Of a stretch of DNA of 40,272 nucleotides, positions 10,753-20,166 are shown piece by piece. This DNA comes from Chara braunii. Taxonomy: Eukaryota > Streptophyta > Charophyceae > Charales > Characeae. A program made the translations under genes and the position numbers. The notes beneath the pieces are model-generated. The model was not told where the DNA came from and made no database searches. It worked only from the letters and a program-made list of their open reading frames with translations. Numbering within the stretch: position 1 is the first letter of the stretch; each line of letters begins with the position of its first letter. The stretch spans positions 1,228,599 through 1,268,870 of the forward strand of contig BFEA01000163.1 in NCBI GenBank assembly GCA_003427395.1, in the 5' to 3' direction.

Positions 10753-11102
10753 GCAAAGGTGGATCAGGTGTTTCTCATTTGCTGTAGCATAGGGGTTACA
10801 TAAGGTTAACGCCCGAATCGGACCCGTGTGCGAATCGACGCTTGAGGCGTTGATATCCCAAGCGCGATCATACGCCGGTCGACTAGGACGACTTGGCTAA
10901 CCATGCGATACACTTCTCAAAGAAACAGCAAAGGTGGATCGGGTGTTTCTCATTAGCTGTAGCATAGGGGTTACACGCCATTAACGTCTGAATCGGACCC
11001 GTGCACGAATCGACGCTTGAGGTGTTGATCTCCCAAGCGTGATCCTACGCCGATCGACTAGGACGACTTGTCTAACCATGCTATACACTTCTCAAAGAAA
11101 AC
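10753..11102. repeat. 175-bp tandem duplication
   Basis: Copy 1 starts at 10753 and copy 2 at 10928, both with gcaaaggtggatc; both end in cacttctcaaagaaa. The copies differ at scattered positions, including g/a and t/c changes, so the duplication is not recent. The left arm has only one copy of the matching sequence (about 8870-8990, reversed). Confidence 0.9.
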
Positions 11103-12279
11103 TTGAGTGGATGTGCAAATCGTGCTTAGCCCCTTTTTCCGCACAACCCGTAACTGTTTCGGTGCATGAACATGCAGACATAGCGAGAAAGACTTTGTAC
11201 AAATAAAGCGACGACGAGAGCCTCATCATATCTACTAACCATGCACAAATACGTAAGCAGTTGCAATGATGGCGTACTATGTGGTGCCCATGACCGCACG
11301 GTTCTCAATTGTTTAGAGGATCGCGGTCGACACTCAAGTGTTGGCTGGTACGTGCCTTGAGGGGTTCTTCCTCTTACGCCAGACAATCGCGGATGCGGTT
11401 GCGCGTCCTACCCACTTCTGCGCCCTGCGCAGAGGAGTGGTAGGGGTCACTTGTGGACAACAGGCCGTGTGCCGCGACCAGCGACACCCCGATTTTCTTA
11501 TCCAGAACGTCCACATCTCACGAAACAATTTTCAACAAGGAATCTAAGTTGTCACTCACGGGTGTGTGCGGGATGACTCGCGTAAGCGTGCAACTGCGCG
11601 CGCACTAAAACATATGAATCATTGTGGGTCACGCGCATAAATGTGTTCGCATGTGCCCTTGACCATAATGGTCGCGCAAAAACAAACTGGTTGAATCACT
11701 CAGAGATAAAGTTGTTTGACATCAGAGAATCACTCTCACAGTCATTGATGTGGCTTGTCCATCAACACTTTCACAAACTCAAACAATCATCGCAACTCAA
11801 ACCATCACCTTCCACGCATATCTGCGACCACACAAATTGAACAACAACATGCAATGCACTAACGAAATCAACTAACCATTCTCAGCGACTCATACCCCGC
11901 CTTACACACGCAATCCCCAACCATTTTCCACCATCCAACAACAAAGATACTCTGTTTTTGAAAATGGCCATTTAGAAAGAAGTCTGGGTGAAAATCCCAA
12001 GAAGCATATTAAACCCAAAGGGCTAAGGCTTTAGGTTGAGATGTAGAAGCGAGTAGGGTCGTGTTATAAACCGACCCGTTATCAAATGATATAACAAAAG
12101 ATGGGGGATCGTTGATGGATCAGGCCTAAAGTAGTCGAGCCTTCAGTCAAGTGCAAACATGCATCGCAATATAGGCCAAAAAGGCCATCGCTACGCTTAA
12201 AATGGATGGAGAGCATACTCCATATCGTAGCCGAACTAATCTCCTTCTTTTCACCTTTCTCTAATTGGTACCAAAGATT

Positions 12280-12625
12280 GTTGAAAATTTTGGCAGCATC
12301 CCCCTTAGATAGGGCAGATTGCCAAAATCTTCACCATCAAAAATTTGACTAACTCCTTAAATTTATAGAAATTTTGGCAACACTTCCTCTAGGAAAGTGA
12401 ACTACCAAAATTTATACTAAGCCAAATCTAAAATCCAAAGTGTCATTAAACTCTTGCATGGGCAAGTTTTGTCTAACTCCTTAATTTAGCAAAAAAATCG
12501 GCAACACTTCCTCTAGGAAAGTAGACTACTGAGATTTTTACTGAGTCCAACTCCTTTGAAGTAGTAAAAAAATCGGCAGCACTTCCTTCAGGGAAGTAGA
12601 CTACCAAAATTTATACTCAGACAAT
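12280..12625 (-). repeat. Four two-helix tandem units, reverse of 7010-7570
   Basis: The clearest unit has outer stem AAATTTTGG (12369-12377) with CCAAAATTT (12415-12423), a perfect 9-bp pairing, and inner stem CACTTCC (12381-12387) with GGAAAGTG (12392-12399). Spacers contain ctcctta, the reverse complement of the left arm's taaggag-type spacer. Units start near 12280, 12369, 12490 and 12565. Confidence 0.8.
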
Positions 12626-12964
12626 TACAAAAAGCCCAATGCAACTATACTGGTATAATTCTTGACACTTAACTAAGGTGTTAGAGCTAGAGATTGATCT
12701 CATGATACTTCTTCTAAAATAGTATCATGAATTAACTACTCTGATTCTCAGCAAGGCCACCCTATCTTATCCCAAGCTTCCATCTTTATCCATCATTATT
12801 CTGCCTATCACTCCATGCCCCCAAAAGACAAACTCACAGAACACACAAGTGAGCATAACATCATCTCTCGTCAACCCTCAATCTCCTTACCAAAATACTT
12901 CATTCATTCAACTCTCAGTAGATTACCCCTATACCCTTCCTTACATAAGGCATAGGATTAGATT

Positions 12965-13985
12965 GCCCCCAACTTATGGGTTTGTCTGACTTGCCCAACA
13001 TATATGACTGAACCATGCCAACTTATGGGTACACCTAGTCTGTTTAAACGATAAGCATAAGGCATATGACTAGGCCGCACCGACCTATGGTGCGGCTAGC
13101 CTCTACCCTGACAACTGACATAAGGCATATGGCTAGGCCACACCAACTTATGGTGAGGCTAGTCATCCTCAACGATCAGCATATGGCAAAAACTGGACTG
13201 CCCCAACTAAAGGGGATGCCCAATCCCTGCCTGAACAAGGACATGAGGCATATGACTAGGCCGCACCAACTTATGGTGTGTCTAGCCCAGACAATCACAT
13301 ATGGCATAGGATCAGGCTACCCAACTTATGGGTAGTCCAACCTGCATGGACAACAACATATGCGCACGAGTAGATTTCCCCAACTTATGGATATGTCTAG
13401 TCTTCGCAACACAACAACATTCAACAAGTAATCTCACAAACTTCCTTCTTTCTTCCAGACAAATGATCAGACCGCTCCAACTTATGGAAATGTCCAACCA
13501 TGCCTTGATTATCTTTCATAGTCAGAGACTCAGAGTTATACTATTTTTCTACTATTCCTGTTATTACGGGCATATGACTGGACCTTCCAAGTTATGGATA
13601 AGTTCAACCTGCCAGAAGTTACATTTCAATATTATATTTTGAGTTTCACTTATTCTGCCTTCTTCTACGAGTAGATCTCCCAACTTATGGCGCCTAGTCT
13701 GCCAAGTGATATACATGATATGTATATATATGTATCAGATTTTATGCTTCAGTTCCCTTTAATGTTCATGGCTCATTACTTGGCCGCACCGACTTATGGT
13801 GCAACTAGTCTCTGCCTGTGTTTTCCTCAGAAATAAGCACAGAACGGGACCCACGCATTTAGAATGTGCCCAGTTCTGTCCAAAAACAAAGGAAAACAGG
13901 GAATCTGGGAGCCCATCCTCTGTTCAAAAACCCTAAGAAAAACAAGCGATCGAACCATATAAGTTATGGATAGGTCCAACCTCTG
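12965..13985. repeat. Array of about 12-13 hairpins with loop AACTTAT
   Basis: The heptamer AACTTAT (variants GACCTAT, GACTTAT, AAGTTAT, AACTAAA), closed by C-G pairs, recurs every 50-130 bases. Stems vary while pairing is kept: CTAG-g-CCGCACC/GGTGCGG-CTAG (13070-13099), CTAG/CACC with GGTG/CTAG (13133-13162), CCCC/GGGG (near 13200), CCGCACC/GGTGTGT (13256-13285), CTACCC/GGGTAG (13317-13335) and GCACC/GGTGC (13786-13802). Weaker units lie near 12970, 13020, 13385, 13480, 13590, 13690 and 13970. Many units are flanked by gactag on the left and ctagtc on the right. On the minus strand the loop reads ATAAGTT, recalling the CTAAGTTG core of the array at 6204-6726. Confidence 0.85.
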
Positions 13986-13999
13986 AAGACCAAGCAGAC

Positions 14000-15031
14000 T
14001 CCCCAGTGTACAAAATTAGAACATAGCACTTAACCCACACGCTCAGAATGGGTTTAGCCTTTGGTTGACCTGTCAAACACAAGCAAATCAACCCTTCATC
14101 CCTTTTGTCACCCTTCCCCCACACATTCTCTCTGGCTTCAAGCATGTAGTCTGAACTTCACACATACTTAATTTAATTACCTTCAGATTAAGTCCTGATG
14201 AGTTGGTAAACCTGAGGGCTAGGAAAGAGACATAGAGGGAGCCATCAACAAAGGAGTCGGGCGAAAGCATGGAGGAATCCGACAGTTCCACAAGAGAAGC
14301 AATGGAAGTTTCATGGGTGGAGGCCACAAAAGGAGGCAACCAAGTGGGCAGGGGGGTCAGCAAGGGAAGCACGGGTCAGATGAGAGAAGCAATGGAAGTT
14401 TCATGCACAGAGGCCACAGAAGGTGGCAACCAAGTGGGCAGGGGGTCAACGAGAGAAGCAAGGGTCAGGACGAGGATGTGGAGGGACAAGTTGGAGAGTC
14501 GGCAAATCCATCCGTCAACACCTGTCCAATAGAGGAGGAAGGTGAGAGAGATTCAGAGGAAGAGTCAAACGATGAGGGGTGGGAGGACGATAAAGACGAG
14601 GATCAGGACACATTGTAGAAATGATGACGAAGGGGTGTGCTCATTATCACGTAGACTGGAACTTGTCGCAAAGAGACCCACGAGTGGCACACCGAGGGAA
14701 GATGGCGACTCGGACTTCGAGGACGGGAAATGCATATCTGCTTGTATAACCAGGAAACCTGGTTCTTGTTTTTTCGGCAGAATCAATGGGGTTGTCCTGT
14801 GGGGTGGAATGAAATTACTAACGAGGCTGGTAGTAGGTTCATTTTTTTTTTTCCCGGTGGGTTCGGTTAAGTCTACTGAGGGGGTTAAATTGGCGTATCG
14901 TTTGGATTTTTTTTGGGGGGGTTCTGCTCTCAGACAGCCAAGGGGGCTAAATTGGCCTACCATCTGGGGCAAAAAAAAAGGCTCTAGGCTTGGTGTTGTC
15001 GTAGCTAGTTCTTTAGCAGGCCAGCACCTGA
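14000..15031. other. Unassigned sequence between the right arm and element A
   Basis: No supported gene. It contains a 90-bp tandem repeat (14291-14470), an acidic short frame that I regard as chance, and homopolymer runs (T near 14840, T/G near 14905, A near 14970). Its right end, ccagcacctgaaagt, is one half of the site into which element A inserted; the other half resumes at 33270. Confidence 0.5.
14291..14470. repeat. 90-bp tandem repeat, about two copies
   Basis: gagaagcaatggaagttt recurs 90 bases apart (about 14294 and 14384), with aggccaca-aagg-ggcaacc and aagtgggcaggggg following in each copy. A partial third copy starts near 14453. Confidence 0.9.
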
Positions 15032-15777
15032 AAGTTGTCGCATACCGTAAAGGTGCAGACCAGAACAAGAACCGACCTCTCTCACAAAGTACAAGATAAC
15101 AAGAACCGAACAATCAATGTCGCAATGTAGCCCAAACATACATCATCATCATTCCATGGTGTGAAGGGGCCTGTCGCTCACACAGGAAGAATGCGCCAAT
15201 CCCCAACCATACATAGACGAAGAAGAGGGGGTTAGACGAAGAAGAGGGGAAGATGGGAATGTCGTCAACACCAAGTCTTCGGCGCTGGCCCCAAATAATC
15301 CCTCGTCAAATGTCTGAATCTCAATGTCGAATCTGGATCCAATGTCGTCAAGTCCCAAAGTCACCAAACTCTCTCTCTCGCAGTCTGCAGGTACTGAGAA
15401 GTTAGGTAGCGAGAGGGGGAGGAGGAGATGGTGGACTTGGAAGAGGAAGAAGAAGAACTCTCTCTCTCTCAGTCCAGTACTAACTTGTGAAGGTGGCGCC
15501 TTGTTGCAGGTACATCGAAGACGAAGCTGGAGCTATGGCGCCACAGGTAAGTCTCCCTGGCCTCCACCAACCATCTCTCTCTCTCCACTACTACTCTAGC
15601 CCCTAATAGCGGCCAACGTTGAAGACTACTGCTAACGCTACTACTACTACTGCAGCGCTCCTCCAGAGTGCTGCTGCCGAATACTGAAGACTGCCTCCTG
15701 CCTCCTGCACGTGAAGTGCCTGGGAAGTTCCTAGGAACTACCTCGTGACTGTCTGCAGCCTGTACGGCGAGCCAGTC

Positions 15778-15784
15778 TTATATA
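15778..15784 (-). promoter_or_regulatory. TATA box in element A 3' LTR
   Basis: TATATAA on the minus strand, inside the LTR and conserved in the 5' copy (32898-32904). In a retrotransposon LTR this marks the U3/R boundary region; in the 5' copy it would drive the genomic transcript. The transcription start itself cannot be read from sequence. Confidence 0.6.
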
Positions 15785-15919
15785 GTCCTGGCCCGTCCAG
15801 GAGGCTGCTCTTGCCAATGCCAAAACGTGCCAGACCCTGGCGTTGAAGTTCAACCAAGGGTTGTCTTGAAAACAGGCCAGAATGGCCTGTGCTAAAACCC
15901 TGGTCTGGTGCCTAAGTTT

Positions 15920-16125
15920 CAGGGTAGGTCGATCTTATGAGGGCCTGAAAATGGCCCTCCGTTTCAGGCTGAAAAGACTCAGGGCCTGGAAGGCCCGTTT
16001 TTAGGCTGAAACAACATAGGGCCTAAAAGCCCCGCTTTTCAGGCTTTCAGGCTGAAACGACACAGGGCCTGTAAGCCCTTGTTTTCCGGCTTTTAGGCTG
16101 AAAACGCTGGTCGGGCCCTGCAGGC
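15920..16125 (-). repeat. Tandem ~50-bp palindromic repeats in U3 of A
   Basis: About four to five degenerate units, each combining a GGGCCT-N-AGGCCC-type palindrome with aggctgaaa. The other LTR carries the same block at about 33050-33240. Position upstream of the TATA box suggests enhancer-like repeats, as seen in many LTRs; binding factors are unknown. Confidence 0.8.
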
Positions 16126-16150
16126 CCGTGTGGCTGTGCAGTATGCCACA

Positions 16151-16163
16151 CCCCCCTCTCCTT
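16151..16163 (-). promoter_or_regulatory. Polypurine tract of element A
   Basis: AAGGAGAGGGGGG on the minus strand, ending exactly where the 3' LTR starts with TGTGG. In LTR retrotransposons this tract resists RNase H and primes plus-strand DNA synthesis. It begins 12 bases after the pol stop codon. Confidence 0.85.
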
Positions 16164-16175
16164 GAAAGACCGAGC

Positions 16176-19100
16176 TTACCTGCGAGGGCGAAGCTGTCTG
16201 TCTGAGGGAGGGACCACAGTCCAGGTGGGAGGGGCATGTCGTGAAGTTCCCTGAGCTAACCTTTGTCGCTCGTAGTGAGCGTAGATCAGCGGTGCGGATG
16301 CTTTCAAATCTGCTCCTGAAATCCATCGAGTGTCGTCGGGATCGCACACTTTGAATGTAACTTCGTACTGTCGAGGCTTGCTGCCGTACTTGCGATCCAT
16401 GATGACGCGGTCAACTTCCTGACGACCATCCATAGATGGAGGATTTTGCGATCGTCGGCCTGGGAAGTCATCGCTCTTAGCTGGTGTATATGTCGCCAGC
16501 TTCGAGGCGTGAAAGACTGGATGGACCGTCAAATGCGGGGGGATGTTGATCACAAATGAGGGGCCATCGTGCTCATTGCCCGCGGCTGATGTTACGGGCC
16601 ATGGTCCAAACCACTTGGGGAGTAGTTTGCACGAAACATCCTGCTCGAGTGCAAACTCTTCTACGGAGACCCAAACCAGATCATCGGCACGAATGGGACA
16701 TGGCATGCGACGCCTGTTGGCTTGCTGTTGCATGGGAACTTGAGCCTTTTGCATGTTCTCGTGGGCTTGAGCCAACAATTCCCTGTACTTCCGAATAGAA
16801 GCGGGGTAGCAAGCAGCGTCTATGTCGGCTGTTCGTGGAAGGAGAAGATCAACGAAGATACGGCCTTTCCGGCCACCGCGGTGCAACTCGAATGGAGTCA
16901 CACCGATCGCCGGGTGCAACGAAGTGTTGTAGGCGAACTCGATGTCGGGGAGGTGGGCAACCCAATCTTTCTGATCGGGACGGATGAGCGTACAAAGGAT
17001 CATTTGAGCGGTTTGATATCCCCGCTCCGTTTGCCCGTCCGTTTGTGGATGTCAAGTCGAACTTGGTTTCATCTTCGTGCCGGATTCGTGCATGAGAGAA
17101 GTCCAAAATGCCGACATGAAGCGAGTGTCGCGGTCCTTGACGATGTCTTCCGGTACGTCGTGGCTGCAAATCCAGCCGGTGTGCAAGAGACGCGCAAGTT
17201 CGGGAGCCGTGGCGTAGTACTTGCAAGGGAGAAACCGCGCATACTTACTCAAACGGTCAACGACCGTGAGGATGTCGTCGTGCCCGAGGCGGTCGCGGGG
17301 AAACGGTCCCGTGACGTCCATGGCAATGGAGAGGCCGGGTTCCCGTGGGATAGGCATCGGGCACAACTCGCCATAGGGATTGCGGTTGCGGGGCTTGCTT
17401 CGTCTGCAAACTTCGCAAGAGTCGCAATACCGAGTGACTTCGGTAATGAGGTCGGGTCATCGGAATCGTTGCCGAAGTCGTGCAATAGTGCGATTGACTC
17501 CGAAATGGGCGGCGAGTCGCGAGTCATGGTACTCGCCGAGAAGGCGAGTCCGAAGACGACGGTCTCGTGGGACACATAATAAGTCCTTGCCTTGCGAGTG
17601 GAGGAGCAAGTACCCGTCGACGATGCGATAGTGGCTGGCCGGCGGGTGATCCGAAGATAGTGGCGCATACAACATGGCGAAATCCGGGTCGGACTCATAG
17701 CCCCGGATGAAGTGTCGCTGGAGTTCCTCGTCAAACGCGAAGGCATGATGTGTCATAGCGCAAGGATCGGGTCTTCGTGAGAGTGCATCTGCTGCGCGAT
17801 TGGAGAGGCCGGCGAGATGTTTCAGTGTGAGTCAAATTGGTCGATGAAGTACATCCATCGATCGATCGTGCTACTCGCCGTATCCTGCGTCTTGTAGTAG
17901 GTCAATGGGTTGTTGTCCGTGACCCATGTGAACCTACGACGCCCAAGGAGGAAGTGCCGCCATCGCTTGAGAGCCATCACGAACGCGCGCAGCTCCTTCT
18001 TCCTTGCATCATCAAGTGAATTGATGGGAGGCACTTTGTGGCTGAAATACTCCACGGGGTGCCAGTCGTCGCCGCCGTGTTGTTCCAAGACTGCCCCAAT
18101 GCCATAGTCGGAAGCGTCAATTGTCACTCTCGTTGGCAGGGTGGGGTCGTAGATGCTAAGGACGGGTGCCATGAGCATGGTCGTCTTGAGTGCTTGGAAT
18201 GACCGTCATGCATCGTCATCGAATACGAATGGCACCTTTGGTGATTGTAATCTCGTCATAGGTGCGGCAATCCTTGAGTACCCGGTGATGAAGCATTGAT
18301 AGTAGCCCGCCAACCCCATGAATGAGCGAACGTGCGTGGTGTTGGTGGGCTCGGGGCATATGCGGATGGCCTCGATCTTGTCCACAAGCGGACGGATGCC
18401 TTGCGGCATCACATATGTCCAAAGTACTCCAGCTCTTACCGCGCGAATTCGCATTTGTCGCGGTTGGCTTTGTACTTGGTTTGTCGTAGCCACTCCAAAA
18501 CAGTGCGCACGTGCTCCACATGCTCGTCCAAACGCCGACTGTACACCAAGATGTCGTCAAGGTAGATGAGTACGAATCTATCTAGCATGTGTCGGAACTG
18601 TGTTGTCATAGCCGCTTGGAATGTGGCCGGGGCATTCGTAAGATCAAAAGGCATAACCAGCCATTCGAAATGCCCATATCGCGTCTTAAACTCGATCTTG
18701 TAGCGGTCCTCCTACCGGATCTCGAGTTGGTGATATCCCGATTTGAGGTCAAGCTTGAAGAAGAATTTGGCACCGCCCAGCCATTCAAGGAGGTCGTCGA
18801 TGCGCGGAAGAGGGCCGACGTTCTTGACGGTTTGCGCGTTGAGCTTGCGATAATCGATGCACAACTGCAAATCTTTGTTCTTCTTCCGGACGAAGAGAAC
18901 GGGAGCACCGTATGGCGAAGAGCTAGGCCGAATCCAGCCTTTCTCGAGAAGGTCGTCGAGTTGTGCCCGTAACACACTTAACTCTTCCTCGCTCATGCGG
19001 TAGATGCAACCACGCGGAGGTACGGCACCGGCCTCGAGGATGATCTCGTGGCGGATGGGCCGATCCAGTACTACTCCGTGCGGGGCTTCGAACACGTTGC

Positions 19101-20166
19101 CGTAGGCGTCGAGAAACTCGGTGATGCATGGGTCCGGTGACGAGTCCGTCGATGGAATGTCATGGGGCGGGAGGGCATGGAGAGAACACACTTCCATCTC
19201 CTCGATGTCATCCCTGATGATGGAAGCTCGAATGGTTGCGGCGGACACCACGTGGCAGCTGATTGAAGTCTGAGGAGGAGGCACCGTGCATGGGACTAGT
19301 ACTCCGTTCTGATCACGAATGTGAACGGTGCGGCAGTAGAAGTTCACCGGGTGATCCTCGCTTCGCAGCCATGACATGCCCAAGATCATGTCGAATTGAG
19401 TGTCCAAAATGTTGAAGGACACAACCTCGCTTGCATGCGGGGCGAAGTACACGGGGACGGAATCGATGCATCGGTCGATTGACTTGTGCGTTTGACCGTC
19501 GGCCAAAATGACTTGCGTAGGGTGCGACTTCCTCTGAACGCGTGGCCGAAGGCCAGCGCGTACCATAAAGTCTTGGCTCATGTAGTTGCGAGTAGCTCCG
19601 CAATCGATCAAAGCGCTGCAGGTCGCCTCTCCGATTTGAATGCGTTTGTATAACAATGGCGCGTCGATGTCGTCGTACCGTTATGTCTTGAACTCGCGGT
19701 CAATCTTCGCAACGTAGTCGTGAAGGTCGACAACCTCTACTCGGGCGTCCATCAACGGAGTTGGTACTGCAGTGTGCAAGTAATCCCGCAATTGTGCCAT
19801 GAGCACGTTGCAATGCGATTTCGACAATCGACCGGACGGGGGAAGGGGCATCCATTGGAAGTCCACAAACGTCAACGGGTCGAGCTCTTCAAGTCTTGAC
19901 CATGACGTCGAATCCCCGAGGATAGATGGCGGCGAAGCTGCTGAATCGGTTGCCGATGGTGGTGAAACCGTGCATGCGGTGGATTGTTGCTGGTGGAGTG
20001 GTTGGTCCAACGGTAGGACCAAGTGGACAGCATAATCCTCATAAGTGAACTGAGGACTTGCGACATTCGCATCCTCCCCAGATGTGTAGGAGGCCGCTAG
20101 CAAGGCGGCCGAATCTGGCGAAGTGAGAGGTGGAGTCACCTCACCTCCCGCGCAACTCAGTTTCCC
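16176..20166 (-). pseudogene. pol: Element A pol: protease, RT, RNase H, integrase, chromodomain-like tail (broken)
   Basis: The reading starts in the -1 frame at the slippery site (20160-20166) and ends at TAA 16176-16178. Domains in order: an aspartic protease with [11 protein letters not shown] (Asp codon at 19603-19605; DCG replaces the usual DSG), reverse transcriptase with [21 protein letters not shown]-like and LIYLDDILVYS (YLDD at 18553-18564), RNase H (TIDASDYGIGAVLEQ, FTWVTDNNP), an integrase with His-His/Cys-Cys finger (YHDSRLAAHFG, then CDSCEVC) and catalytic MDVTGPFP, DRDTRF and HPQTDGQTE, and a tail ending DDTRWISGADLKASAP, which resembles a chromodomain. Breaks: TAA 19681, TAG 18712, TAA 18436, frameshift near 18415, TGA 18206, frameshift near 17826, TGA 17457 and TGA 17052. 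It cannot make a functional polyprotein. Confidence 0.92.
20118..20166 (-). promoter_or_regulatory. Predicted -1 ribosomal frameshift signal of element A
   Basis: On the minus strand GGGAAAC (20166-20160) is in the gag frame as G-GGA-AAC and is followed directly by the gag stop TGA (20159-20157). Slipping back one base continues GKLSCAGGEV, which is the pol frame. After an 8-base spacer comes a hairpin (20151-20118): GCG, bulge GG, AGGTGAG and GTG pair with CAC, bulge CT, CTCACTT and CGC around loop ACTC. Heptamer, spacer of 5-9 bases and downstream structure are the known elements of eukaryotic -1 frameshift sites. Efficiency is unknown. Confidence 0.75.

Larger units (their letters stand above)
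10450..14000 (-). repeat. Right arm of the diverged inverted repeat
   Basis: Read on the minus strand, this arm follows the left arm in order: outer hairpin array (13985 down to 12965), two-helix tandem units (12625 to 12280), the gcctgatcc to aaatggccatt segment (12140 to 11955), the ccctcaaggcacgt segment (11370 to 11220) and the cctatgctacagc segment (down to about 10580). It differs by an internal 175-bp tandem duplication at 10753-11102 and by more outer hairpin units. I see no coding region. Confidence 0.75.
15036..16150 (-). repeat. Element A 3' LTR
   Basis: On the minus strand it begins TGTGGCATAC and ends GTATGCGACA, so it has TG...CA ends with a 10-base imperfect terminal inverted repeat. 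The second copy is at 32132-33269. The two are close to colinear; this copy lacks about 23 bases near 15105 that are present in the other, and scattered substitutions amount to a few percent by eye. It contains a TATA box, U3 tandem repeats and CT-rich tracts. It directly follows the polypurine tract. Confidence 0.93.

Noticed and set aside
14313-14618. Acidic frame ending in a Glu/Asp-rich stretch
   Set aside because: It is mostly the 90-bp tandem repeat read through; competing frames cover the same repeat.
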